Assembly (NCBI GenBank): GCA_947499595.1
Contig: CANMOY010000002.1
Span: forward strand, 62,001 to 126,000
Direction: 5' to 3'
Source: an uncultured Mesonia sp.
Lineage (GTDB): Bacteria > Bacteroidota > Bacteroidia > Flavobacteriales > Flavobacteriaceae
DNA: 64,000 nt
Part shown: positions 1 to 9,178 of the stretch, in pieces
Numbering within the stretch: the first letter of the stretch is position 1
Layout of the letters: the number at the start of each line of letters is the position of its first letter
Made by a program: the position numbers and the translations under genes
Notes under the pieces: model-generated
Seen by the model: the letters and a program-made list of their open reading frames with translations, nothing else
Told to the model about the DNA's origin: nothing
The model's database searches: none

Positions 1-1
1 T

Positions 2-1123
2 CACCCCACCAGTTTACCTCAAAGCGGAAGCTACCAGTCTAAACTTACCTTGATGTCGGAGTCCTTGCGCAATGATGGCCGAATTTGGGTTCCTAAAAAT
101 AAAAAAGACGCCCGAAATCCTAATGAAATTCCTGAATCGGATAGAGATTATTACCTAGAACGCAAGTATCCTTCTTACGGTAACTTGGCTCCGCGTGATA
201 TTGCCTCAAGAGCCGCTAAAGAACAAATAGATAATGGGTTTGGGGTTGGTGAATTAAAAAATGCCGTTTACTTAGATTTCGCCAAAGCGATTAAAGATTT
301 AGGTAAAACCACCATTCAAAAACGCTACGGTAATTTATTTGATATGTATGAAAAAATTACAGGGATAAATGCTTTTAAAGAACCTATGAAAATATCTCCT
401 TCTGCTCATTTTTCTATGGGCGGTCTTTGGGTAGATTATGATTTACAAACAAGCATTGCTGGGTTGTTTGCCATAGGAGAAGCCAATTTTTCAGACCACG
501 GTGCAAATCGTTTAGGAGCCAATTCGTTATTACAAGCTTGTGTAGATGGTTACTATATTTTACCCTACACATTACAAAATTATCTCGCTACACAAATTGA
601 TAAGCCTAAACCAGCTGCGCATAACCAAGCGTTTGTCGATGCTGAAGAGCGGGTAAAAAAGCAGCTTCAAACTTACCTCAACACCAACGGCACTAAAACA
701 CCAGATGAGTACCACAAAGAACTTGGTAAATTGTTGTATGATTATTGCGGGTTGTCTCGATCTCGCAAGGGCTTAACTTATGTTATAAAAGAAATACAGA
801 AGCTTCGAGAAGAATTTAAAACCAATCTTCTTGTTCTTGGTGATACCTATCAAATTAACAGTGAGTTGGAAAAAGCGGGCCGTGTAGCAGACTATTTTGA
901 GCTCGCCGAATTAATGTGCTTAGACGCGCTTAATAGAGAAGAGTCTTGCGGGGCTCATTTTAGAGAAGAATACCAGAGTGACGAAGGTGAGGCGGTAAGA
1001 AATGATGATGATTATGCCTATACTGCTGCTTGGGAATGGACAGGAAATCCTAGCCAACCCGAATTGCATAAAGAAAAATTAGTGTTCAAAAACGTGTCTT
1101 TAAGTACACGATCCTACAAATAA
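2..1123 (+). CDS. sdhA: Succinate dehydrogenase/fumarate reductase flavoprotein subunit, 5'-truncated
   Basis: C-terminal 373 residues of the FAD subunit of complex II, which oxidises succinate to fumarate on the cytoplasmic face of the membrane. The reading frame is open from the first bases of the window, so the gene begins outside it; internal ATGs such as the one at 50 are not the start. Seen: the HFSMGG stretch and the GANRLGANSLL flavin/dicarboxylate segment, followed by the helical and C-terminal domain. The full protein in this phylum is roughly 660 residues, so about 290 are missing. The stop codon overlaps the sdhB start in a TAATG junction, consistent with translational coupling. 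The cytochrome b subunit gene is presumably upstream. Confidence 0.95.
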   Translation, partial: HPTSLPQSGSYQSKLTLMSESLRNDGRIWVPKNKKDARNPNEIPESDRDYYLERKYPSYGNLAPRDIASRAAKEQIDNGFGVGELKNAVYLDFAKAIKDLGKTTIQKRYGNLFDMYEKITGINAFKEPMKISPSAHFSMGGLWVDYDLQTSIAGLFAIGEANFSDHGANRLGANSLLQACVDGYYILPYTLQNYLATQIDKPKPAAHNQAFVDAEERVKKQLQTYLNTNGTKTPDEYHKELGKLLYDYCGLSRSRKGLTYVIKEIQKLREEFKTNLLVLGDTYQINSELEKAGRVADYFELAELMCLDALNREESCGAHFREEYQSDEGEAVRNDDDYAYTAAWEWTGNPSQPELHKEKLVFKNVSLSTRSYK

Positions 1124-1872
1124 TGCCTATGAAACTTCAATTGAAAATATGGCGACAAAAAAATTCTGATGATCTCGGAAAGTTTAACACTTATGAGCTT
1201 AAAGATTTAAATCCTGCGATGTCTTTTTTAGAAATGTTAGACACGCTAAACTTACAATTAATAAAAAACAAAGAAGAACCTGTAGAATTTGACCACGATT
1301 GCCGCGAAGGTATTTGTGGCCAATGTGGCGTAATGATTAATGGTATAGCGCATGGTAAACCTAAGAATATTACCACTTGCCAGTTACATTTGCGAGAATT
1401 TAAAGACGGTGATACTATCGTTATTGAACCTTTTAGGGCCAAGGCCTTTCCTGTTTTAAAAGACCTTAAAGTTGATCGTAGTGCTTTTGACACCCTTATT
1501 GCGTCTGGCGGATATATTGGTGTTGAAACAGGGCAAGCTCCCGAAGCGAATACCACTCCAATACCTCAAGAAATAGCAGAGCAGGCTTTTGATGCAGCCG
1601 CTTGCATTGGCTGTGGCGCTTGCGTGGCCACTTGCAAAAATGAAAGTGCAGCACTATTTGTTGGCGCCAAAATAAGCCATTTGGCTGCTTTACCCCAAGG
1701 AAAAGCAGAGCGAGAAAAAAGAGTGCTAAATATGGTGAACCGTATGGATGAACTTAAATTTGGTCATTGCACCAATACAGGAGCTTGTCAAGTAGAATGC
1801 CCTCAAGATATCAGCGTACTGCATATAGCGAAGCTCAATTACGAATACCTAAGAGCCAAATTAAAAAAGTAA
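1123..1872 (+). CDS. sdhB: Succinate dehydrogenase/fumarate reductase iron-sulfur subunit
   Basis: Electron-transfer subunit of complex II, 249 residues, normal length. It carries electrons from the FAD of SdhA to quinone through three clusters. Seen: plant-type [2Fe-2S] ligands C60, C65, C68 and C86; a CIGCGAC motif with C161, C164, C167 and C171; and C216, C222, C226 in the TGACQVECP segment. Together these fit the [4Fe-4S] and [3Fe-4S] sites of the family. The start ATG shares an A with the sdhA stop. A strong hairpin terminator follows directly, so sdhA-sdhB end the operon. Confidence 0.96.
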   Translation: MPMKLQLKIWRQKNSDDLGKFNTYELKDLNPAMSFLEMLDTLNLQLIKNKEEPVEFDHDCREGICGQCGVMINGIAHGKPKNITTCQLHLREFKDGDTIVIEPFRAKAFPVLKDLKVDRSAFDTLIASGGYIGVETGQAPEANTTPIPQEIAEQAFDAAACIGCGACVATCKNESAALFVGAKISHLAALPQGKAEREKRVLNMVNRMDELKFGHCTNTGACQVECPQDISVLHIAKLNYEYLRAKLKK

Positions 1873-1876
1873 ATTA

Positions 1877-1909
1877 AAAAAAGCTGCTCTTCCGAGCAGC
1901 TTTTTTTAA
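1877..1909. terminator. Bidirectional intrinsic terminator between sdhB and the S9 peptidase gene
   Basis: Inverted repeat AGCTGCTC / GAGCAGCT with a 4-nt loop. It is flanked by an A-run on the left and a T-run on the right, so it can terminate transcription from both convergent genes. Confidence 0.9.
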
Positions 1910-1911
1910 TT

Positions 1912-3819
1912 TTATAAGGTCTCTTTTAACCAATTGAAAAATTCGTGTTGCCAAACCAATGCGTTTTGCGGATTTAGCACCCAATGATTTTCTTCTGGTA
2001 GATACAATAATTTACTCTTTACCCCCAACAATTGCGCCGCTTGGTAGGCGCTTAATCCTTGTTCAATGGGCACACGGTAATCTTTTCCTCCTTGAATAAT
2101 AAAAATGGGGGTATTCCAATTTTTAACGTGAGTAATTGGGTTAAAATCGTGGTAAGCGCGCTGTGCATCCTTATTTTCAGTTTCCCAGTAAGCGCCACCA
2201 AAATCGTGATTTACAAAAAATAGCTCTTCTGTAGTACCGTACATACTTCGGGTATCAAAAACACCATCATGCGCAATAAAAGTCTTATACTTATTTTCGT
2301 GCATTCCAGCCAAATAAAAGACAGAATAACCCCCAAAACTAGCTCCTACTGCCGCTATTCGCTCTTCATCTATATAGGGTTCTTTTGCCAAAGCATCTGT
2401 AGCACTTATATAATCATTGATAACTTGTCCGCCCCAATCTTTACTGATGTCTTCATTCCATTTAACACCATGGCCAGGCATTCCTCTACGATTAGGCGCG
2501 ATTACTACATAACCTTGAGACGCCATTAGTTGAAAATTCCATCGAAACGAATAGAATTGTGAGAGCGGAGATTGGGGGCCGCCTTGAGCATAAAGCAACG
2601 CAGGATATTTCTTGTTTTCATCAAAATTAGGCGGTAAAATTACCCACACCAACATTTTTTTACCATCAGAAGCGGTCACATAGCGTTTTTGAATTTCGGG
2701 CATAGCAATTTGAGCATACACCTCATCGTTAATATGAGTCAACTGCTCAAAAGATTCCTTTTTCAAATCAAAAGCAAAAATCTCAGCGGCGTGATTCATA
2801 TCTGTCCTCGTCACGTAAAGCTTATTATCTTTTTCTAAAATAATACTTTTTATATCAAAAATTCCTGAAGTTAATTGCGTCACCACTGGCATCTTTCTTT
2901 TTTTACCAGGAAAATCAACCTCAAATAATTGTATGGTTCCACCAATGGGTGCAGTAAAATAAATTCTTTTTCCATCGTTTGCCCATTTATAGCTTGCCAC
3001 AGTACCATCCCACTGGGCGGTTAAGTTTTGCTTTACGCCATTTGACAGTATAATCAAGTCATTTTTATCGGCTTCATAGCCGTCTTTTTTCATTTGCAAA
3101 TAAGCCAAATCTCCATTTTTTGAAAATTGAGGCTGGGTATCGTATCCTTTATTATCTTGAGTGATATTTACCGTTTCTTTGGTCTCAATAGAATACCTAT
3201 AAATAGCTGTATTGGTGCTTTGCGCATAACTTTTACCCTTTAGTTTTTTGCTTACATAGTAAATATACTTTCCCTCTGGACCCCAGATATAATCTTCGGC
3301 GCCACCAAAAGGCTTTTGAGGTGAGTGGTAAGGTTCTTCTGCCATTATATCTATGCCATTAGCATCGCTATAGCCCTTAACTTTATAAAACACGTGATTA
3401 AAACTACCGTCTGACCAGGTGTCCCAGTGCCTAATATCTAAATCCGTGTAAACGTAAGCATTAGCTTTGGGTAGCTCCTCATATTTGTCTTTTGCCTTTA
3501 TTTTTTCAATCGCTACGGGTTGATGAAAAAGCTCGTACTTACCATCAGGTGAGATTTTCTTCCCGATTAACTCTGCTCTATTTTCACTGATGCGTATAGG
3601 GTTTTTTCCGTCAAGCGGAATTTTATAATACTCCGAATCAAAGTTGTCATTTTCAATATTAGGTATGCTCAACTTGTAATAAATGTAATTTTGGGCTTGA
3701 TCTACCCCTATTACACTCAAACGCTTTAAACTCCATAAAGTTTCTGGGGTCATTTTTTCCTGACTCATCACAAGGTTTCCACTAATCATTAGGCTTAAAA
3801 AAATTAAAATTTTCTTCAT
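1912..3819 (-). CDS. Secreted S9-family prolyl oligopeptidase-like peptidase
   Basis: Predicted exported serine peptidase of the prolyl oligopeptidase/dipeptidyl-peptidase IV group, which cleaves short peptides. The start is taken at the MKKILIF methionine because it gives a classic signal peptide (ending near VMSQ); three upstream codons are also open. A propeller-like N-terminal half (about residues 30-370) precedes an alpha/beta-hydrolase domain. Catalytic residues (numbered from this start): Ser494 in GASFGGY, Asp580 in GGKDYRVP and His612 in EENHW. It stands alone, convergent with sdhB, and has a TATCTTTG promoter element upstream. The exact substrate cannot be told. Confidence 0.9.
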   Translation of the reverse strand: MKKILIFLSLMISGNLVMSQEKMTPETLWSLKRLSVIGVDQAQNYIYYKLSIPNIENDNFDSEYYKIPLDGKNPIRISENRAELIGKKISPDGKYELFHQPVAIEKIKAKDKYEELPKANAYVYTDLDIRHWDTWSDGSFNHVFYKVKGYSDANGIDIMAEEPYHSPQKPFGGAEDYIWGPEGKYIYYVSKKLKGKSYAQSTNTAIYRYSIETKETVNITQDNKGYDTQPQFSKNGDLAYLQMKKDGYEADKNDLIILSNGVKQNLTAQWDGTVASYKWANDGKRIYFTAPIGGTIQLFEVDFPGKKRKMPVVTQLTSGIFDIKSIILEKDNKLYVTRTDMNHAAEIFAFDLKKESFEQLTHINDEVYAQIAMPEIQKRYVTASDGKKMLVWVILPPNFDENKKYPALLYAQGGPQSPLSQFYSFRWNFQLMASQGYVVIAPNRRGMPGHGVKWNEDISKDWGGQVINDYISATDALAKEPYIDEERIAAVGASFGGYSVFYLAGMHENKYKTFIAHDGVFDTRSMYGTTEELFFVNHDFGGAYWETENKDAQRAYHDFNPITHVKNWNTPIFIIQGGKDYRVPIEQGLSAYQAAQLLGVKSKLLYLPEENHWVLNPQNALVWQHEFFNWLKETL

Positions 3820-3850
3820 AATCAACACTATTAATGTTTAAAAAGGATTT

Positions 3851-3858
3851 CAAAGATA
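3851..3858 (-). promoter_or_regulatory. Promoter -7 element for the S9 peptidase gene
   Basis: TATCTTTG on the minus strand matches the Bacteroidota TAnnTTTG -7 consensus, about 30 nt upstream of the chosen start. A T-rich GTTTTT stretch lies about 20 nt further upstream, only a partial match to the TTTG -33 element. Confidence 0.5.
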
Positions 3859-3968
3859 ATCATTTTAGCAGCGGAAAAACCATGCTAGATTATGTTAAAA
3901 TGTGTATCTTGTTAGTTCAATAATCGACTACTAATTAGTGGTTTACAAATCCGTAAAGAAAAATTACT

Positions 3969-4328
3969 ATGGCTACACATAATGATTTAGGTAAAAAAGG
4001 GGAAGCACTTGCCTTAGAGCACTTGCTCAATGAAGGCTATACCATTTTAGCAAAAAATTACCGCTACTTAAAAGCAGAGGTAGATATTATTGCCCAAAAA
4101 GAGCAGAACCTTTGTGTTATAGAGGTAAAAACACGTAGCACACCTGATTTTGGAAATCCACAGGATTTTGTAAAACCCAAGCAAATTCAGCTTTTAGTTA
4201 CCGCTGTAGATCATTTTATAACTACCAATCAATTAGATTTAGAAGTACGCTTTGACATTATTGCGATTATTATGAATAAACAAGGTACACGTTTAGAGCA
4301 TTTAAAAGATGCTTTTTATATTTTTTAG
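3969..4328 (+). CDS. YraN family (UPF0102) putative endonuclease
   Basis: 119-residue protein of the YraN/UPF0102 family, predicted to have a PD-(D/E)XK nuclease fold; its cellular role is not settled. Seen: the family start GKKGEALALEHL, then the core pair EVDIIAQ and VIEVKTR, where Asp, Glu and Lys form the expected catalytic cluster. Length is typical. It ends tail-to-tail with mfd, the two stop codons overlapping by 4 nt with no terminator between them. Confidence 0.9.
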   Translation: MATHNDLGKKGEALALEHLLNEGYTILAKNYRYLKAEVDIIAQKEQNLCVIEVKTRSTPDFGNPQDFVKPKQIQLLVTAVDHFITTNQLDLEVRFDIIAIIMNKQGTRLEHLKDAFYIF

Positions 4329-7300
4329 CTCCCAAGGGGTTTTAATACTTCGTAAGCTGCTTTAACCGATTTAATTTTATCAAAACTTAAAAGTAAACGC
4401 AAGCCGTTACGGGTCTGTTTTTCTTTCATCTTACACAAATGAGCATGGGTTTGCACGTACTGCAATACCTTTGAGAAGGTTTTCGTCTGGTAAAATGAAG
4501 ACTGTTGATCGGCAATAAAATAACCCACCATTTTTTCTTTCTTAAGAATTATTTTTTCGAGCCCTATTTTAGAAGCAATCCATTTTATACGCACACTATC
4601 TAATAAATCTTGAGCTTCCTCGGGTAAAGGTCCAAAACGATCTGTAAGTTCCTTTTCAAAATTTAGAAGTTGTTCTTCGCTGGTTAGCTCATTTAATTTG
4701 GTATATAAATTTAAACGTTCTGTAATGTTATTGATATAGTCATCGGGGAATAAGATTTCGAAATCGGTATCTATTTGGGTGTCTTTTACAAATATTTTAT
4801 CCTCGGTTTCGTTTTCGTGCGCATACAAGTCTTTAAACTCGTTTTCTTTTAATTCTTCAATGGCCTCATTTAAAATCTTTTGATAGGTATCAAAACCTAT
4901 TTCATTAATGAAACCACTTTGTTCGCCACCCAACAAATCACCTGCCCCACGTATTTCTAAATCTTTCATGGCAATATTAAAGCCGCTACCCAGTTCAGAA
5001 AACTGTTCGAGTGCACTAATACGTTTTCGCGCATCATCGGTCATAGCCGAATAGGGTGGTGTGATAAAATAACAAAAGGCTTTTTTATTACTACGTCCCA
5101 CCCGACCACGCATTTGGTGTAAATCTGATAGACCAAAATTATTGGCATTGTTTATAAAAATAGTATTGGCATTACTTACATCTAATCCGCTTTCTATAAT
5201 GGTAGTAGAAACGAGCACATCAAACTCTCCATTCATAAAACTTAGCATAAGCTTTTCTAGCTTTTTACCCTCCATTTGGCCGTGGCCCACCCCTATCTTA
5301 GCATCGGGAACTAGACGTTGCAACATACCGGCTACTTCTTTAATATTCTCTATTCTATTGTGAATAAAAAACACTTGTCCGCCACGTTGTATTTCATACG
5401 CCACCGCATCCCGTATAACCTCTTCAGAGAAACGAATCACATGGCTTTCTATTGGGTATCTATTGGGAGGGGGTGTAGTAATAGTGCTCAAATCTCGAGC
5501 GGCCATCAAGCTAAATTGTAGCGTACGCGGTATAGGCGTAGCGGTTAGTGTAAGGGTGTCTACGTTTTCTTTGATGGTTTTAAGTTTATCTTTTACTGCT
5601 ACTCCAAACTTCTGTTCTTCATCAACGATTAACAAACCAAGATCTTTAAACTTAACATTTTTATTCACCAATTGATGCGTACCAATAACAATGTCTATTT
5701 TCCCGTTTTCTAAGTCTTCTAAAACTTGCTTTTTTTCTTTAGCAGTTCTAAACCTATTCAGGTAATCTACACTAACGGGGAAATCTTTGAGTCTTTCGCT
5801 AAAAGTTTGGTGGTGTTGAAAGGCCAAAATTGTGGTGGGTACTAAAACAGCTACTTGCTTACCGTTATCTACTGCTTTAAAAGCCGCCCGAATAGCTACC
5901 TCTGTTTTACCAAAGCCTACATCACCACACACTAGACGATCCATTGGTTGCTCACTCTCCATATCTTCTTTAACAGCTTGTGTTGCGGTACTTTGATCTG
6001 GGGTGTCTTCATAAATAAAAGAAGCCTCTAACTCATGCTGTAAGTAAGAGTCTGGCGCATAGGCATGCCCTTTTTCAAGGCGGCGTTTAGCGTATAATTC
6101 GATTAAATTATAAGCAATATGCTTTACGCGAGCCTTGGTTTTTTTCTTTAGGTTTTTCCATGCCTTACTTCCTAGTTTGTAGATTTTAGGAGCTTTGCCA
6201 TCTTTACCGTTATACTTAGAAATTTTATGCAGCGAATGAATACTTACGTACAAAATATCGCGTTCGCCGTAAATCAATTTAATGGCCTCTTGTTTTTTAC
6301 CTTCAACATCTATTTTTTGTAAGCCTCCAAACTTTCCAATTCCGTGATCGATATGAGTAACATAGTCTCCCACTTCTAGATTGGTGAGTTCTTTAAGGGT
6401 TATGGCTTGTTTTTTAGCATATCCATTTTTTAAATGGAATTTATGATAACGCTCAAATATTTGATGGTCGGTATAGCAGACTTGTTTTGTATCTTGATTG
6501 ATAAACCCCTGAAATAACGGCAAAACAACGGTTTGGTAATGCACCTGTTGATCTTGGTTGATATCATCTGATTCAAATATATCGTGAAAACGTTTGGCTT
6601 GCTGCTCACTGCCGCAAAAAATAAAATTTGTAAAACCCGCTTCATGATTCTTATTGAGATTCTCTACCAATAAATCGAAATTTTTATTAAATGCAGGTTG
6701 CGGTCTTGTATTAAATTGAATAAGCTGTTGCGGATTTAAATAAGCTTGTGTTCCCACTTCTACAACAGAAAATCCTAAGAGTTGTTTTTTAAAGGTCTTC
6801 GCATCGCAAAACAATTCTTGCGGAGCTTGGTGTTTTATTTCTTCAGATAGATTTTTAAAAGCCTCTTCTGCTTTACCAAAAAGCTTGTCTAATTGGGCAG
6901 ACAGTAAGTCTATATTTTTAACAAAAACAAGAGTCTTTTGCGCGATATAATCTAGAAAGCTAGCCCGTACTTCTTGTAGTTTTTTATTTTCTACATTGGG
7001 CATTATGGCTATTTTCTTTACTCGATCTGTAGATAATTGAGTTTCTACGTCAAAGCTTCGGATGCTATCTACTTCATCGCCAAAAAACTCAATACGATAA
7101 GGTTCATCATTGCTAAAGGAAAACACATCAATTATACCTCCTCGTACAGAGAAATCTCCAGGCTCGGTAACAAAATCTACTCGTTTAAATTTATACTCAA
7201 AAAGCACCTCATTTACAAAATCTATTGAAAGTTGATCTCCCAAACTAATTTTTAAAGTACTGCGGTCTAATTCTTTACGTGTAACTACTTTTTCAAAAAG

Positions 7301-7690
7301 CGCATCTGGATAGGTAACTATGACTGCCGGTTTTTTACGAGAGTTGATTCTGTTAAGCACTTCTGCTCGCAACAGCACATTAGCGTTATCGGTTTCTTCT
7401 AATTGGTAAGGTCTGCGATAACTACCAGGATAAAATAAAACGTTTTTATCACCTATGAGCTGCTCTAGATCGTTCAAGTAATAAGCCGCTTCTTCTTTAT
7501 CATTAAATATCAGTAAAAATGGCCTATCAAATTGCTTAAATGTATTCGCAATAACAAAAGATAAGGCTGATCCTACCAATCCTTTGGCATGTATTTTAGC
7601 AAATAATTCCTCTGGCTGTTCTAAAGCATTTTGCAGATCGCTCATCTGCGAAAGCCCATTGAATTTTTGGGTAATTACAGGTACACTCAT
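4325..7690 (-). CDS. mfd: Transcription-repair coupling factor Mfd
   Basis: ATP-dependent DNA translocase that removes RNA polymerase stalled at lesions and recruits UvrAB. About 1,120 residues, typical for the family. Seen in order: an N-terminal UvrB-like module, an RNA-polymerase-interacting region containing YVTHIDHGIGKF, a helicase core with Walker A GDVGFGKTE and DEEQ box, the TRG region, and the C-terminal domain. The open frame extends 12 codons further upstream (to 7726), but a TATCTTTG promoter element lies inside that extension, so I place the start at 7690. The methionine at 7645 (MSDLQ) is a real alternative. With the 7690 start the mRNA would be nearly leaderless. Confidence 0.95.
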   Translation of the reverse strand: MSVPVITQKFNGLSQMSDLQNALEQPEELFAKIHAKGLVGSALSFVIANTFKQFDRPFLLIFNDKEEAAYYLNDLEQLIGDKNVLFYPGSYRRPYQLEETDNANVLLRAEVLNRINSRKKPAVIVTYPDALFEKVVTRKELDRSTLKISLGDQLSIDFVNEVLFEYKFKRVDFVTEPGDFSVRGGIIDVFSFSNDEPYRIEFFGDEVDSIRSFDVETQLSTDRVKKIAIMPNVENKKLQEVRASFLDYIAQKTLVFVKNIDLLSAQLDKLFGKAEEAFKNLSEEIKHQAPQELFCDAKTFKKQLLGFSVVEVGTQAYLNPQQLIQFNTRPQPAFNKNFDLLVENLNKNHEAGFTNFIFCGSEQQAKRFHDIFESDDINQDQQVHYQTVVLPLFQGFINQDTKQVCYTDHQIFERYHKFHLKNGYAKKQAITLKELTNLEVGDYVTHIDHGIGKFGGLQKIDVEGKKQEAIKLIYGERDILYVSIHSLHKISKYNGKDGKAPKIYKLGSKAWKNLKKKTKARVKHIAYNLIELYAKRRLEKGHAYAPDSYLQHELEASFIYEDTPDQSTATQAVKEDMESEQPMDRLVCGDVGFGKTEVAIRAAFKAVDNGKQVAVLVPTTILAFQHHQTFSERLKDFPVSVDYLNRFRTAKEKKQVLEDLENGKIDIVIGTHQLVNKNVKFKDLGLLIVDEEQKFGVAVKDKLKTIKENVDTLTLTATPIPRTLQFSLMAARDLSTITTPPPNRYPIESHVIRFSEEVIRDAVAYEIQRGGQVFFIHNRIENIKEVAGMLQRLVPDAKIGVGHGQMEGKKLEKLMLSFMNGEFDVLVSTTIIESGLDVSNANTIFINNANNFGLSDLHQMRGRVGRSNKKAFCYFITPPYSAMTDDARKRISALEQFSELGSGFNIAMKDLEIRGAGDLLGGEQSGFINEIGFDTYQKILNEAIEELKENEFKDLYAHENETEDKIFVKDTQIDTDFEILFPDDYINNITERLNLYTKLNELTSEEQLLNFEKELTDRFGPLPEEAQDLLDSVRIKWIASKIGLEKIILKKEKMVGYFIADQQSSFYQTKTFSKVLQYVQTHAHLCKMKEKQTRNGLRLLLSFDKIKSVKAAYEVLKPLGS

Positions 7691-7695
7691 GCCCA

Positions 7696-7703
7696 CAAAG
7701 ATA
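7696..7703 (-). promoter_or_regulatory. Promoter -7 element for mfd
   Basis: TATCTTTG on the minus strand matches TAnnTTTG, with a TTG about 20 nt upstream as a -33 candidate. It lies within the longest open frame of mfd, which argues for a start at or below 7690. Confidence 0.5.
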
Positions 7704-7822
7704 AATGCTTGGGCCAAAGTAGGCAATAGCTGGTTTTTATTTAACGTGCTTTTAAACTATAACAATTTATCATTTTTCTAACAGCTCACTATACTAAAAC
7801 CTTGTATCTTTTGTCAAAAAAG

Positions 7823-9178
7823 ATGGGTATAAAAGAGTATGACGTATTTGTCATAGGTACGGGCACAGCAGGAAAAATGGTTGCAAAGGCTTGTGCTCAA
7901 GCAGGAAAAAACGTTGCTATAGCTGACAACAAAGCCTTTGGAGGTACTTGTGCCCTTCGCGGTTGTGACCCTAAAAAGGTTTTGCTAGGATTGAGTGAAA
8001 TACTTGATCGCTGTAAACAAATGCAAGGAAAAGGAGTTAAAAGTTTACCTGCCATTAACTGGGAAGATTTGCAGTCTTTTAAAGAAACTTTTGTCGATGC
8101 TGTACCTATGGCGACAGAAAAAGACCTTCGTGCGCTTGGGATTAGCTTGTATCATCAATCTCCCTATTTTTTAGACGAAAATAGCCTTTCGGTAGAAGGA
8201 AAAACCATAAAAGCCAATAAAGTTGTAATTGCCACAGGAAACAAACCTATTCAGATAGATATTACTGGATGGGATTTAACTCTAAACAGCGATGAATTCT
8301 TAAATTTAGAAAAACTACCCGAAAGTATGCTATTTGTAGGGGCTGGTTATATTGGGATGGAGTTTGCCCATTTAGCTGCCAGCCTTGGTGTAAAGGTGAC
8401 TTTAATAGAGGGAGCTGAAAGGCCTTTAAGTCGTTTTGACGAAGATCTTGTCGCCTCTCTTGTCAAAGCTATGGAAGCCAATGGAGTACGTTTCATTTTT
8501 AATGCTGATGTGTATAAAATTGAAAAATTACGAAAATATTTCCGCGTAAGCGCCAACCAAAACGATAAGGAAATAGAGGAGAAAACTGAAATGGTAATCA
8601 ATACGGCAGGAAGAATTCCCGCTATTGACGAACTAAATTTAGATCAAGGAAACGTGGCACACTCTAAAAAGGGTATCACAGTAAATACCCATCTGCAAAA
8701 TACAGGGAATAAAAATGTTTATGCTTGCGGCGATGTAGCCGATTCTAGCGGTCTGCCTCTTACTCCGCTTTCTTCTTTTGAAGCTGAACTGGTGATTGAT
8801 CAACTTTTAAAAGGTGAAAAACCTAACGAAGTAGATTATCCTAATCAACCCTCTGTGGTTTTTACCCATCCGCAAATTGCTATGGTAGGTCTAACAGAAG
8901 AGGAGGCCAAGCAGAAAAACTTGTCTTTTAAGGTTAAATGTAAAACACAATTGGATTGGTACAATGCCAAACGTGAAAATCACGCTTTTTATGGTTTTAA
9001 AACGCTGGTAGATAAAAAAACAAATCAAATTTTGGGAGCGCACATTATTGCTCCTCAGGCCGCCGAAATGATCAATCTTTTTACTTTAGCAATGAATCTC
9101 AAGTTAGACACCCAAGCCCTTAAAAAAATGGTATTTAGTTATCCCAGTTGGGGGAATGACATCAAAAGTATGATTTAG
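7823..9178 (+). CDS. FAD-dependent pyridine nucleotide-disulfide oxidoreductase (lipoamide dehydrogenase/glutathione reductase-like)
   Basis: 451-residue flavoprotein of the class I disulfide reductase family. Seen: N-terminal FAD site GTGTAGK, the redox-active pair in CALRGC (spacing CX4C), a central NAD(P) site GAGYIGMEFA, an ACGDVADS second FAD motif, and a dimerisation domain. The usual C-terminal HPT-type motif of lipoamide dehydrogenase is not evident; AHIIAPQAAEMI is seen instead. The substrate is therefore open: it may be a mercuric-reductase-like or generic thiol reductase. The ATG at 7823 is preferred over the upstream TTG at 7802. It is tail-to-tail with the next gene, with a 4-nt overlap. 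Confidence 0.85.
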   Translation: MGIKEYDVFVIGTGTAGKMVAKACAQAGKNVAIADNKAFGGTCALRGCDPKKVLLGLSEILDRCKQMQGKGVKSLPAINWEDLQSFKETFVDAVPMATEKDLRALGISLYHQSPYFLDENSLSVEGKTIKANKVVIATGNKPIQIDITGWDLTLNSDEFLNLEKLPESMLFVGAGYIGMEFAHLAASLGVKVTLIEGAERPLSRFDEDLVASLVKAMEANGVRFIFNADVYKIEKLRKYFRVSANQNDKEIEEKTEMVINTAGRIPAIDELNLDQGNVAHSKKGITVNTHLQNTGNKNVYACGDVADSSGLPLTPLSSFEAELVIDQLLKGEKPNEVDYPNQPSVVFTHPQIAMVGLTEEEAKQKNLSFKVKCKTQLDWYNAKRENHAFYGFKTLVDKKTNQILGAHIIAPQAAEMINLFTLAMNLKLDTQALKKMVFSYPSWGNDIKSMI

